Shown in pieces: positions 16,843 through 26,306 of a stretch of 64,000 bases of DNA. The DNA comes from Streptomyces sp. CNQ-509 (GTDB lineage: Bacteria; Actinomycetota; Actinomycetes; Streptomycetales; Streptomycetaceae). Made by a program: the position numbers and the translations under genes. Within the stretch, counting starts at the first letter, position 1; every line of letters starts with the position of its first letter. The notes under the pieces are model-generated. The model did not search any database. It was given only the letters and a program-made list of their open reading frames with translations, and was not told where the DNA came from. The stretch is from assembly GCF_001011035.1 (NCBI RefSeq), contig NZ_CP011492.1, forward strand, positions 5,005,001 through 5,069,000, read 5' to 3'.

Positions 16843-18015
16843 GTGGATCTGTTCGAGTACCAGGCGAGGGATCTCTTCGCCAAGCATGGTGTACCGGTGC
16901 TGGCCGGCGAAGTCATCGACACGCCCGAGGCGGCGCGCCAGGTGACCGCGGAGCTCGGCGGTCGCGCCGTCGTCAAGGCCCAGGTCAAGACCGGCGGCCG
17001 GGGCAAGGCGGGCGGCGTGAAGCTGGCGTCCGACCCCGACGACGCCGTCGAGAAGGCCGGCCAGATTCTGGGCATGGACATCAAGGGCCACACGGTCCAC
17101 AAGGTGATGCTCGCCCAGACCGCGGACATCGCCGACGAGTATTACGTGTCGTATCTCCTCGACCGCGCGAACCGCACCTTCCTCGCCATGGCCTCCGTCG
17201 AGGGCGGCATGGACATCGAGGAGGTCGCGGCCACCAAGCCGGAGGCGCTGGCCAAGATCCCCGTCGACGCCAACGAGGGCGTGACGGAGGCCAAGGCCCG
17301 CGAGATCGTCGACGCCGCGCGCTTCCCCGCCGAGATCGCCGACCAGGTCGTCGAGGTCCTGCAGACGCTGTGGACCGTCTTCGTCAGGGAGGACGCCCTC
17401 CTGGTCGAGGTCAACCCCCTGGTCAAGACCGCCGAGGGCAGGGTGCTGGCGCTGGACGGCAAGGTGTCGCTGGACGAGAACGCCGAGTTCCGCCAGCCCG
17501 ACCACGTCGCTTTCGAGGACAAGGCCGCCGCCAACCCGCTGGAGGCCGCCGCCAAGGCCAAGGGCCTCAACTACGTGAAGCTGGACGGCCAGGTCGGCAT
17601 CATCGGCAACGGCGCGGGTCTGGTCATGTCCACCCTCGACGTCGTCGCGTACGCGGGCGAGAAGCACAGCGGCGTGAAGCCCGCCAACTTCTTGGACATC
17701 GGCGGCGGCGCCTCCGCCGATGTGATGGCCAACGGCCTGGAGATCATCCTCGGCGACCCGGACGTCCGGTCCGTCTTCGTCAACGTCTTCGGCGGCATCA
17801 CCGCGTGCGACGCGGTCGCCAACGGCATCGTGCAGGCCCTCGAACTGCTCAAGACCAAGGGCGAGGACGTCACCAAGCCGCTGGTCGTGCGGCTCGACGG
17901 CAACAACGCCGAGCTGGGTCGCAAGATCCTCAGTGACGCCAACCACCCGCTCGTCGAGCAGGTGGACACGATGGACGGCGCCGCCGACCGCGCCGCCGAG
18001 CTGGCCGCCAAGTAA
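16843..18015 (+). CDS. sucC: Succinyl-CoA synthetase beta subunit
   Basis: A 390-residue ADP/GDP-forming succinate-CoA ligase beta subunit of the TCA cycle, the usual size. It starts at GTG 16843 (DLFEYQARDLFAKHGVPV) after AAGGGA. The ATP-grasp domain occupies roughly residues 1-235 (KAQVKTGGRGKAGGV, EVNPLVKT) and the CoA-ligase domain the rest (GIIGNGAGLVM, FLDIGGGA, VFVNVFGGIT). It forms the alpha/beta enzyme with SucD, encoded 22 nt downstream in one operon. Confidence 0.97.
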   Translation: MDLFEYQARDLFAKHGVPVLAGEVIDTPEAARQVTAELGGRAVVKAQVKTGGRGKAGGVKLASDPDDAVEKAGQILGMDIKGHTVHKVMLAQTADIADEYYVSYLLDRANRTFLAMASVEGGMDIEEVAATKPEALAKIPVDANEGVTEAKAREIVDAARFPAEIADQVVEVLQTLWTVFVREDALLVEVNPLVKTAEGRVLALDGKVSLDENAEFRQPDHVAFEDKAAANPLEAAAKAKGLNYVKLDGQVGIIGNGAGLVMSTLDVVAYAGEKHSGVKPANFLDIGGGASADVMANGLEIILGDPDVRSVFVNVFGGITACDAVANGIVQALELLKTKGEDVTKPLVVRLDGNNAELGRKILSDANHPLVEQVDTMDGAADRAAELAAK

Positions 18016-18037
18016 GGACAGAGGGCAGAAGAAAACC

Positions 18038-18949
<912 letters not shown>

Positions 18950-18993
18950 CGCGGCTCGCCGCGCAGGTCTCGGCAGAGGCCCCCGTTTACGGA

Positions 18994-19035
18994 ACGAGTG
19001 CGGGCCCGTCCCACCCGGGGCGGGCCCGCACTCGT
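18994..19035. terminator. Strong bidirectional terminator after sucD
   Basis: About 18 bp of stem (ACGAGTGCGGGCCCG pairing with CGGGCCCGCACTCGT) around a short loop, located between the convergent sucD and the sigma-like gene. It likely ends both transcripts. Confidence 0.8.
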
Positions 19036-19054
19036 GTGCCGGGGCAGGCGCGCG

Positions 19055-20305
19055 TCAACCCGACGTGCCGCGGACGTGTCCCACGGACGGGTGGTCCTGC
19101 TCGCCGGCGGGCGCGGCGGCTGGACCCGGCGCGAGCGGCACGGCGGGCGGGGCGCCGTGGCCGGGGGCGGGCGGCCAGACGGACCGGCCGGTCAGCCACG
19201 CGGGCGGCGCCGGTGGCGTGGCTCTGTTGCGGGCCTGGACCTCACCGATGACGGAGACGACGCCGGCGAGCAGGAAGATGACGGCGGCCAGCAGGGCGTA
19301 GCGGCGCAACTGGCGGTCCGTACGGCTCTCGCTGCGCCGCCGCGCCGCGCCCGGGGGCAGGGTGCGTATCGGCTGCGCCGCGGCGAACCGCCGCAGCCGG
19401 GCCCGCAGCTCCTCCGCCCGCCTGTTCTCCGGCAGCGCCCCCAGCTCCGGTACGGCCTCGGCCAGCGCCTCGTGCGCGTGCGTGACCCGCCCGGCGGCGG
19501 CGAGGGTGCTGGCCTCCAGCTCGGCGGCGGCGTCGGGCAGGTCGAGCCCGACGACGTCGTGGACGACGACGGCGCTGCGGTACGACTGCGGCAGCGCCCG
19601 CAGTGCCGCGAAGACCCGCCGGTCCGTCTCCTCGCCGCAGCCCTCCTCCCCGCCCGATTCCTCCCCGCCCGATTCCTCCGCGCCCGGCTCCTCCCGGCCC
19701 GGCTCGTCCCCGCCCGCCTCCTCCCCGCGCCGCACCCGGCGCCGCCACCGGGCGCGCAGCCACTCCCAGGGCTCCTGCACGTACCCGAACGCGGCCGCCC
19801 GCACCCACCCCGGCGGATCCCGGTCGGAGGCCACCTCCGGCCACCGCTCCCACGCCAGGTGGAAGGCGTGCTCGACGGCCTCGCGGGTCAGGGCGTGGTC
19901 GCCGGTGAGCAGGAACGTGTGCCGCGTGACGTCGGCGGCGCAGCGCTGGTAGAGCGCGTCGTACGCGGCCTCCGCGGCGGCGGCCGCGGTGTCGGCGGCG
20001 GCCGCGGAGTTGCGCGCGGCGGCGGCCCGCCGGCCCGCCAGGTACGCCCTGTTCCCGTAGACGCCGACCCGGTGCGCCCGGCCCGCCGCGGCCCGGTTCC
20101 GGGGCGTCCCGCCGCCCGGCCCCGGACCGTATGCTCCAGTCCCGCCGGTCCATGCGTCCGCCCCCGCCCCGGCCACGCCCACGAACGGGATCTCCTCGGT
20201 GTCCTCCAGATCGGGAGACCGCTCCTGCCCGCGCCGCCGCCGGCGCCTCTCCCGGGGCCCGAGCGGGACCTGCGGCCCGGGCGGCGGGGATATGTCAGGG
20301 TCCAT
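19055..20305 (-). CDS. Membrane-anchored sigma-70-like protein
   Basis: A 416-residue protein from ATG 20305 with no clear Shine-Dalgarno site. After an Arg/Pro/Gly-rich N-terminus (1-90) comes an Ala-rich helix, then a segment resembling sigma region 2 (YDALYQRCAADVTRHTFLL, AFHLAWERWPEV). After an acidic Glu/Gly repeat linker there is a region 4-like segment (ALRALPQSYRSAVVVHDVVG). One membrane helix follows (YALLAAVIFLLAGVVSVIG) and a Pro-rich outer tail. The combination suggests an ECF-derived protein held at the membrane, perhaps not a working sigma factor, because the region 4 helix-turn-helix is poorly conserved. It is convergent with sucD and divergent from the DUF6350 gene. Confidence 0.75.
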   Translation of the reverse strand: MDPDISPPPGPQVPLGPRERRRRRRGQERSPDLEDTEEIPFVGVAGAGADAWTGGTGAYGPGPGGGTPRNRAAAGRAHRVGVYGNRAYLAGRRAAAARNSAAAADTAAAAAEAAYDALYQRCAADVTRHTFLLTGDHALTREAVEHAFHLAWERWPEVASDRDPPGWVRAAAFGYVQEPWEWLRARWRRRVRRGEEAGGDEPGREEPGAEESGGEESGGEEGCGEETDRRVFAALRALPQSYRSAVVVHDVVGLDLPDAAAELEASTLAAAGRVTHAHEALAEAVPELGALPENRRAEELRARLRRFAAAQPIRTLPPGAARRRSESRTDRQLRRYALLAAVIFLLAGVVSVIGEVQARNRATPPAPPAWLTGRSVWPPAPGHGAPPAVPLAPGPAAAPAGEQDHPSVGHVRGTSG

Positions 20306-20372
20306 AGCACCATAGTTGCCAACACGACGGGCAAGTGCTCTTTACCAGGGCGAAACGGGTCAATTTGGCACC

Positions 20373-21803
20373 ATGGCGGCCGTGAGCCACGTGACCGATC
20401 TCGCCCCGTCGTTATCGCCCCGGCACCAGACCCGGGGCGCCCGCAGTGCCGCCGTCGTCGCGGCGCTGGCGAGCGGGTTCCTCGCCGCCGGCCTCGGCCT
20501 CGGCTTTCTCGCCGTGCTCGTGCTGCTGCTGTGGATCACATCCCCGTATCCCGACAGCGGCCCGGGCGGCGCCCTGCACGTCGTCGCCGACCTGTGGCTG
20601 CTCGCCCACGGCGCCGATCTCGTACGCACCGAGACGCGCACCGGCACGCCCGCTCCCCTCGGCCTCACTCCGCTGCTGCTCACGGCGCTGCCGGTCTTCC
20701 TCCTGCACCGCGGTGCGCGTGACGCGCTCACCCCGCAGGACGGCAGGCCGCAGCTCGCGCCGCTGGCCACGGGCGCGTGGGTGGCCTGCGGTTACCTCGC
20801 CGTCGCCGCCGGGGTCACCGGCTACGCGCTGGCCGGGCCGCTGCACGCCGCGCCGCTCCGCGTCGCCGCCGTGGTGCCGCTGACGGTGGCGGCGGCCACG
20901 GCCGCCGGGGTGTGGTCCGCGGCCGGTACGCCCGCCGTGCTGCTGCCCCGCCGCCGGCACCCGGGAGCGGCCGACGGCCGGGCCGGCGCGGCGCCGCGCG
21001 CGGAGGTCGCCGCGCGGGCCGGGGTCGCGGGGGTCGTCGCGCTGCTCGGCGGCGGCGCCCTGCTCTGCGCGGTCGCGCTGGTGGCGCACGCGGCCGTCGC
21101 GCAGGAGCACTTCCTCTCCCTGTCCACGACGGTCTCCGGCCGGTTCGGCGTCTTCCTCCTCGCGCTCGCGCTGCTGCCGAACGCGGCGATGTGGGCGGCG
21201 GCGTACGGGCTCGGGCCGGGATTCGCCGTCGGGGCGGGGAGCACGGTGACGCCGCTGGGCGCCGCCGACTCCCCCGTGCAGCCCGTCTTCCCGCTGCTCG
21301 CCGCGGTGCCGGGGGAGGGCCCCGGCGGGCCGCTGACCTGGGCTGCCGCGGCGGTTCCGGTGGCGGCGGGGATCGTCGTCGGGTGCGTCGCGGGGACGGC
21401 CGCGGCGCCGGTGGTGCGGCAGCGGGAGCCGAGTTGGCGGTGGTGGCCCACGGTGTGGGTGACGGCGCTGGCGGCGCTCTGCTGCGGCGCGGGCACGGCC
21501 GCGTTGGCGTGGCTCGCCGGCGGGCCGCTCGGCACCCAGACGCTCGCGGCCTTCGGCCCGGTGTGGTGGCAGGCCGGCGGTGCCGCGGTGGCGTGGACGG
21601 CGGTGGTCGGGGTGCCGCTGGCGCTCACGGTACGGGCCGTCCGGCTGTTCGGCGCGGCGCCGCTGCCCATGCCGACGTCGGTGGCCGCGCCCGGCGGGCG
21701 GATGCGGGCCCGGCGGTGGCGGTGGGGGCGGCAGGGCTGGCCGCTGTGGGAGCCCCGTTCCCGGCTGGCGGAGGAGTGGGAGGAGGACCCGGGCGGCGAC
21801 TGA
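20373..21803 (+). CDS. DUF6350 multi-pass membrane protein
   Basis: A 476-residue integral membrane protein with about ten hydrophobic segments, for example FLAAGLGLGFLAVLVLLLWI near the N-terminus, and a basic C-terminal tail (MRARRWRWGRQG). This is the form of the DUF6350 family, also annotated as PerM-like or cell-division-associated membrane proteins; its substrate is unknown. ATG 20373 is chosen (GTG 20382 is possible); neither has a Shine-Dalgarno sequence. Codon 14 (20412-20414) is TTA, so synthesis should depend on the bldA tRNA. The gene is upstream of and separate from purNH, and convergent with the Gln/Gly-rich membrane gene. Confidence 0.85.
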   Translation: MAAVSHVTDLAPSLSPRHQTRGARSAAVVAALASGFLAAGLGLGFLAVLVLLLWITSPYPDSGPGGALHVVADLWLLAHGADLVRTETRTGTPAPLGLTPLLLTALPVFLLHRGARDALTPQDGRPQLAPLATGAWVACGYLAVAAGVTGYALAGPLHAAPLRVAAVVPLTVAAATAAGVWSAAGTPAVLLPRRRHPGAADGRAGAAPRAEVAARAGVAGVVALLGGGALLCAVALVAHAAVAQEHFLSLSTTVSGRFGVFLLALALLPNAAMWAAAYGLGPGFAVGAGSTVTPLGAADSPVQPVFPLLAAVPGEGPGGPLTWAAAAVPVAAGIVVGCVAGTAAAPVVRQREPSWRWWPTVWVTALAALCCGAGTAALAWLAGGPLGTQTLAAFGPVWWQAGGAAVAWTAVVGVPLALTVRAVRLFGAAPLPMPTSVAAPGGRMRARRWRWGRQGWPLWEPRSRLAEEWEEDPGGD

Positions 21804-21831
21804 CGCCGTACGAGAAAATCCGGCGCCGTAC

Positions 21832-21894
21832 GGGCAGGGGCCCCTGCCCTGCGCACCGTGCCCGGGCACCGCCGCAGCGGGGCGCCCGGGCACG
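21832..21894. terminator. Palindrome plus 11-bp hairpin between convergent genes
   Basis: Bases 21832-21849 form an uninterrupted 18-bp palindrome (GGGCAGGGG/CCCCTGCCC). Bases 21857-21867 (CGTGCCCGGGC) pair with 21884-21894 around a 16-nt loop. Together they fill the 120-nt gap between two converging genes and should stop transcription from both sides. Confidence 0.65.
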
Positions 21895-21923
21895 TACGCG
21901 ACCGACTGCTCCGCGACTCGCGC

Positions 21924-23054
21924 TCAGTCGCGCTCGAAGAAGGTCCGCAGGGGCTTGGGCAGTTCGTCGCTGCAGTGCTCCTTCGACGCCTCGGTGAGCG
22001 CGTCGCTGCGGCAGTTGAAGTAGTCGCGGTACGCGATCTGCACCGAGAACCCGACGAGCACGATGGACAGCGTGATGCCCGCCGCCACGATGCCGGTGAT
22101 CGCCGCCGTGGTGTGCGGGCGGCCGCCCCGGGCCTGGCGCTGCACGGGCTGGCCGTAGGCGTCCGTGCCACCGCCGTTGGCGCGGCCGTTGGCGGCCGCC
22201 CCGTTGCCCGGCGCCCGCGACTTGCCGCGGAGCGCGTCGATGCCCCAGTAGAGGGCGAGCGAGCCGAGGAGCAGGGCCAGCGGCCACCAGTTGAACAGGG
22301 CGAAGAAGAAGCCCCACATGCCGGCGAGCAGCGCGTACCGCGAGCGGCGCTGCACCGGGTCGGTCGGGTCCCAGCGCAGGTTCTTCCCCGGCCCGTCGCC
22401 GTTGCCCCGGCCGTTGTCGCGGCCAGGCCCCGGCCCGTCGCTGGAGCCGTCGGGGCGCGGGCCCTGGTTCTGCGGGCCGCCGGGTCCCTGCTGGCCGTGG
22501 TCGCCGCCGCCCCAACCGCCGTGCCCGGGGGGCGGCTGGTGGCTGCTCCACTGGCTGCCCCACGGGGGCGGCGGCTGGTCCTGCCCGCCGTTCTGCCCGT
22601 TGCCGTGTCCGTTGCCGTGTCCGTTGCCCTGGCCGTCCTGACCACCCTGGCCGCCGTGCTGCGGCGCGCCCTGGCCGCCGCCGTGCGATCCCTGCGGGCC
22701 CTGCGGCGGTTGCCCCTGCGGCGGCGCGTCCTGCGGCCCGGGACCGTTCTGCGGCGGCCCCTGCGGCGGCGCACCATAAGGCCCGGGCCCGTACTGCGGC
22801 CCGCCCTGCGGCTGCTGCCCCTGGCCGCCCGGCGCCCCCTGGCCGCCTTGCGCGCCCTGCCCGCCGCCCTCCGGCGGCGGTGCCGGCGCCTCGGGTTCCG
22901 ACGGCGGCCGGGAGTCGCGGTACACGACGCCGCCTTGTCCGGGCACGAGCACGTCCCGGGGCGCGCCGAACCGGCCGGGGGACTGCGAAGGGCCCCCGGC
23001 CGCTGCGGGGACGGGGCGTCGGAGGGCCGCGCTGCGGCGTCGGTCCTGCTGCAT
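21924..23054 (-). CDS. Gln/Gly/Pro-rich tailed membrane protein
   Basis: A 376-residue protein of unknown function from ATG 23054; an in-frame stop lies seven codons upstream, so no earlier start is possible. GAGGAG lies 14 nt before it, a rather long spacing. Residues 1-220 are a disordered Gly/Gln/Pro tail with repeats such as NGHGNGHGNG. The C-terminal 155 residues have three hydrophobic segments (YALLAGMWGFFFALFNWWPL, ALLLGSLALYWGI, ITGIVAAGITLSIVLVGFSV) and a short Cys-containing extracytoplasmic end. The C-terminal half is well formed and clearly coding. It is divergent from purN. Confidence 0.78.
   Translation of the reverse strand: MQQDRRRSAALRRPVPAAAGGPSQSPGRFGAPRDVLVPGQGGVVYRDSRPPSEPEAPAPPPEGGGQGAQGGQGAPGGQGQQPQGGPQYGPGPYGAPPQGPPQNGPGPQDAPPQGQPPQGPQGSHGGGQGAPQHGGQGGQDGQGNGHGNGHGNGQNGGQDQPPPPWGSQWSSHQPPPGHGGWGGGDHGQQGPGGPQNQGPRPDGSSDGPGPGRDNGRGNGDGPGKNLRWDPTDPVQRRSRYALLAGMWGFFFALFNWWPLALLLGSLALYWGIDALRGKSRAPGNGAAANGRANGGGTDAYGQPVQRQARGGRPHTTAAITGIVAAGITLSIVLVGFSVQIAYRDYFNCRSDALTEASKEHCSDELPKPLRTFFERD
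22597..22628 (-). repeat. 12-bp tandem repeat, about 2.7 copies
   Basis: CCGTTGCCGTGT repeats in phase within the preceding gene, encoding Asn-Gly-His-Gly units. It is an in-frame expansion of the low-complexity tail and could vary between strains. Confidence 0.7.
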
Positions 23055-23178
23055 CTGGACGGCGTCGTCTCCTCAGGTCGTCTGCCCGTGCGGCCGGGGC
23101 GCGTGCGCGGGCGCGCGTAACTGCTACCGGAGACGCTACCCCGCCCGGCCTGGCGCGGCCCCGCCAGGGGACGCCCGG

Positions 23179-23184
23179 TATGGT
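23179..23184 (+). promoter_or_regulatory. Probable purNH promoter -10 (TATGGT)
   Basis: TATGGT lies about 95 nt upstream of the purN start, within the 224-nt divergent gap. The leader it would produce shows no recognised riboswitch. Confidence 0.35.
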
Positions 23185-23278
23185 GGCAGACGTCCGCCGC
23201 CCCTCCCCGGGACCCCTGGCACCCCAGGGTCTCGCGGCCCGTACGGACACACAATCGCCCGCCGAAGAGAGATCCCCC

Positions 23279-23926
23279 GTGGTTCCGCATGCGCCCGCCC
23301 GCCTCGTCGTGCTCGTCTCCGGCTCCGGTACGAACTTGCAGGCCCTGCTCGACGCCGTCGCCGAGCAGGGGGCGGACGCCTACGGCGCCGAGGTCGTCGC
23401 GGTCGGCGCCGACCGTTCCGCCGAGGCCGGCGCCGCCGGGCTGCTGCGCGCGGAGCGCGCCGGGCTGCCGACGTTCGTCTGCCGGGTCCGGGACTTCGCC
23501 ACCCGCGCCGAGTGGGACCGGGCGCTGGCCGAGGCCACGGCCGCGTACGAGCCGGACCTCGTGGTCTCGGCCGGGTTCATGAAGATCGTGGGGAAGGAGT
23601 TCCTGGCCCGCTTCGGCGGCCGGTTCGTCAACACCCACCCCGCGCTGCTCCCCAGCTTCCCCGGTGCCCACGCCGTACGTGACGCGCTCGCGCACGGCGT
23701 GAAGGTCACCGGGTGCACCGTCCACTTCGTCGACGAAGGCGTCGACACCGGCCCGATCATCGCGCAGGGCGCGGTCGAGGTCCGCGAGGAGGACCACCGG
23801 GACGGGGGCGAGGCGCTGCACGAGCGCATCAAGGCAGTCGAACGGCGGCTGCTCGTCGACGTCGTGGGCCGGCTGGCCCGGGACGGGTACCGCGTCGAGG
23901 ATCGAAAGGTTCGGTTCGGTGAGTAA
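23279..23926 (+). CDS. purN: Phosphoribosylglycinamide formyltransferase
   Basis: A 215-residue GAR transformylase, step 3 of purine synthesis, using 10-formyl-tetrahydrofolate. The GTG 23279 start gives a normal length and enters just before LVVLVSGSGTNLQALLD. The folate-binding and catalytic residues are visible: the Asn/His of FVNTHPALLPSFPG and the Asp of FVDEGVDTGPII. Upstream in-frame codons are compatible with translation but unlike the family. It overlaps purH by 8 nt. Confidence 0.95.
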   Translation: MVPHAPARLVVLVSGSGTNLQALLDAVAEQGADAYGAEVVAVGADRSAEAGAAGLLRAERAGLPTFVCRVRDFATRAEWDRALAEATAAYEPDLVVSAGFMKIVGKEFLARFGGRFVNTHPALLPSFPGAHAVRDALAHGVKVTGCTVHFVDEGVDTGPIIAQGAVEVREEDHRDGGEALHERIKAVERRLLVDVVGRLARDGYRVEDRKVRFGE

Positions 23927-25529
23927 TTCTGGGTCCCCGGGCAAGGCAGGTTCCGCGTCGGACGAGGCTGCCGGGGCTGACTCCCGGCGGCCGGTACGCC
24001 GCGCGCTGATCAGCGTCTACGACAAGACCGGTCTGGAGGAGCTGGCCCGCGGCCTGCACGGGGCCGGGGTCGCGCTCGTCTCCACCGGCTCGACGGCCGC
24101 GCGCATCGCCGCCGTAGGGGTGCCGGTGACGAAGGTCGAGGAGCTGACCGGCTTCCCCGAGTGCCTGGACGGCCGGGTCAAGACCCTGCACCCGCGGGTG
24201 CACGCCGGGCTCCTCGCCGACCTGCGCCTCGACGACCACCGGCGGCAGCTCGCGGAGTTGGGCGTCGAGCCGTTCGAACTGCTGGTGAGCAACCTCTACC
24301 CCTTCGCCGAGACCGTCGCCTCCGGCGCCTCGCCCGACGAGTGCGTCGAGCAGATCGACATCGGCGGCCCGTCGATGGTCAGGGGCGCGGCGAAGAACCA
24401 CCCGTCGGTCGCCGTCGTCGTCAACCCGGCGCGCTACGACGAGGTGCTCAAGGCCGTCGCGGACGGCGGCTTCGACCTGGCGCAGCGCAAGCGGCTCGCG
24501 GCGGAGGCGTTCCAGCACACGGCGGCGTACGACGTGGCCGTGGCCAACTGGTTCGCCGCGGACTACGCCCCCGCGGACGAGGGACCGCAGGACTTCGTCG
24601 GCGCCGCCTACACCCGGCTCAACCCCCTGCGCTACGGCGAGAACCCCCACCAGGCCGCCGCCCTCTACACCGACGGCTCCGGCGCGGGCCTGCCCGGCGC
24701 CGAGCAGGTGCACGGCAAGGAGATGTCGTACAACAACTACGTCGACACCGAGGCCGCCCGCCGCGCCGCGTACGACCACGAGCGCCCCTGCGTCGCCATC
24801 ATCAAGCACGCCAACCCCTGCGGCATCGCCGTCGCCGACGACGTCGCCGGGGCCCACCGCAAGGCGCACGCCTGCGACCCCGTGTCCGCGTACGGCGGCG
24901 TGATCGCCGTCAACCGGCCGGTGTCGAAAGCCATGGCCGAGCAGGTCGCGGAGATCTTCACCGAGGTCATCGTGGCGCCGGAGTACGAGGACGGGGCGCT
25001 GGAGGCGCTGACGCGGAAGAAGAACCTCCGCATCCTGCGCAGCGCCGGGACCCCGCAGCGGGGGCGCGAGTTCCGGCCCCTCGACGGCGGGCTGCTGGTC
25101 CAGGAGCGGGACGTCTTCCAGGCCGCGGGCGACGACCCGGCCGGCTGGCGGCTCGCCGCGGGCGCGGGCCTCGACGCGGCCGGTCTCGCGGACCTGGCGT
25201 TCGCCTGGCGGGCGTGCCGCGCGGTGAAGTCCAACGCGATCCTGCTGGCGAAGGACGGCGCCACCGTCGGCGTCGGCATGGGCCAGGTCAACCGCGTCGA
25301 CTCGGCGAAGCTCGCCGTGCAGCGCGCGGGCGCGGAGCGCGCGGCCGGGGCGTACGCCGCCTCGGACGCCTTCTTCCCCTTCCCCGACGGGCTTGAGGTG
25401 CTGCTCGACGCGGGGGTACGGGCCGTGGTGCAGCCGGGCGGCTCGATCCGCGACGAGCAGGTGGTCGAGGCCGCGCAGAAGGCGGGCGTGACCATGTACC
25501 TCACGGGCGCACGGCACTTCTACCACTGA
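23919..25529 (+). CDS. purH: Bifunctional AICAR transformylase/IMP cyclohydrolase
   Basis: A 536-residue enzyme for the last two steps to IMP. GTG 23919 overlaps the purN stop by 8 nt and follows GAAAGG, indicating coupled translation. The MGS-like cyclohydrolase domain covers residues 25-160 (SVYDKTGLEELA, STGSTA, RVKTLHPRVHAG). The AICAR transformylase domain follows (LRYGENPHQ, SYNNYVDT, KHANPCG, SDAFFPFPD, GGSIRD). It needs 10-formyl-THF, tying it to folD and glyA in this window. A terminator follows. Confidence 0.97.
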   Translation: MSNSGSPGKAGSASDEAAGADSRRPVRRALISVYDKTGLEELARGLHGAGVALVSTGSTAARIAAVGVPVTKVEELTGFPECLDGRVKTLHPRVHAGLLADLRLDDHRRQLAELGVEPFELLVSNLYPFAETVASGASPDECVEQIDIGGPSMVRGAAKNHPSVAVVVNPARYDEVLKAVADGGFDLAQRKRLAAEAFQHTAAYDVAVANWFAADYAPADEGPQDFVGAAYTRLNPLRYGENPHQAAALYTDGSGAGLPGAEQVHGKEMSYNNYVDTEAARRAAYDHERPCVAIIKHANPCGIAVADDVAGAHRKAHACDPVSAYGGVIAVNRPVSKAMAEQVAEIFTEVIVAPEYEDGALEALTRKKNLRILRSAGTPQRGREFRPLDGGLLVQERDVFQAAGDDPAGWRLAAGAGLDAAGLADLAFAWRACRAVKSNAILLAKDGATVGVGMGQVNRVDSAKLAVQRAGAERAAGAYAASDAFFPFPDGLEVLLDAGVRAVVQPGGSIRDEQVVEAAQKAGVTMYLTGARHFYH

Positions 25530-25551
25530 GGACCGCCGGGCCGGACGGCAC

Positions 25552-25595
25552 ATACGAACGGAGCCCCGCCTTCGCCGGCGGGGCTCCGTCCGTAT
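25552..25595. terminator. Bidirectional terminator after purH
   Basis: ATACGAACGGAGCCCCGCC pairs with GGCGGGGCTCCGTCCGTAT (one internal mismatch pair) around TTCGCC. It lies between purH and the convergent membrane gene. Confidence 0.8.
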
Positions 25596-25607
25596 GCCTC
25601 ACGAACG

Positions 25608-26195
25608 TCACGGCCTGGGACGCGCGAACCAGCGCCCTGAGTCGCGGTTCGCGACCATCACGATCGAGATGATGCCGAGCGCGATCCAGATGATGCCGAG
25701 CGGGAGCGCCAGCACGCCGAAGAGGATGAGGAAGCTCAGCCACACGATGCTGCCGACGCGCACGCCGCCCGCGCCCCTGCCGAAGAGCGAGGCGAGGACG
25801 ATGCCCAGGATCGCGTGCACCAGGTAGATGCCGGCGACCACGGCCACCGCCTCGGCCGGTACCTCGACGCCCGAGCCTTCCTGGAAACCGTCCTCGAAAT
25901 CGTCCTTCGCCACCGCGATGCCGATGAGCAGCAGGAGCGAGAGCAGGGACTGCAACCCGGCCGAGATGAACATCATGATGCGGGCGGCGGTCGCCTTGCC
26001 CGGGATGCTCGTGGGGTAGTCGCCGCCACCGCCGTACGGTCCTGCGCCGCCCGGGTATGCCGGGTACGGCTGGCCGGCGCCGGGGTACTGCGGGTAGCCG
26101 TAGGGCTGTTGCTGCTGCTGGGCAGGCTGCTGCTGCGCCTGCTGTTGCTGGCCCTGGGGCCCGCCGTAGGGGTTGTTCTGGTCGGGGAGGCTCAC
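25608..26195 (-). CDS. Small membrane protein with Gln/Pro/Tyr-rich tail
   Basis: A 195-residue protein from GTG 26195 after AGAAGGG. Residues 1-65 are rich in Gln, Pro, Tyr and Gly (QQQQPYGYPQYPG), and the rest contains four membrane segments (MMFISAGLQSLLSLLLLIGI, VVAGIYLVHAILGIVLASLF, IVWLSFLILFGVLALPLGI, WIALGIISIVMVAN). Proteins of this shape are common in actinobacteria; the function is unknown. It is divergent from folD. Confidence 0.85.
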   Translation of the reverse strand: MSLPDQNNPYGGPQGQQQQAQQQPAQQQQQPYGYPQYPGAGQPYPAYPGGAGPYGGGGDYPTSIPGKATAARIMMFISAGLQSLLSLLLLIGIAVAKDDFEDGFQEGSGVEVPAEAVAVVAGIYLVHAILGIVLASLFGRGAGGVRVGSIVWLSFLILFGVLALPLGIIWIALGIISIVMVANRDSGRWFARPRP

Positions 26196-26306
26196 GGTGC
26201 CCTTCTTCCGCGGTTATGGACGTACTGACACACTGACCTGGCCCGAGGACGGCTGTCCAGCCCGGCTGATTGGTCTGTTACCCGCAGCATCGGGGAGGAT
26301 GGGGCC

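Noticed and set aside
20822..23944. A 1040-codon minus-strand frame across purN and the Gln/Gly-rich membrane gene
   Set aside because: Low-complexity Arg/Ala/Thr text; the real genes in other frames explain the region.
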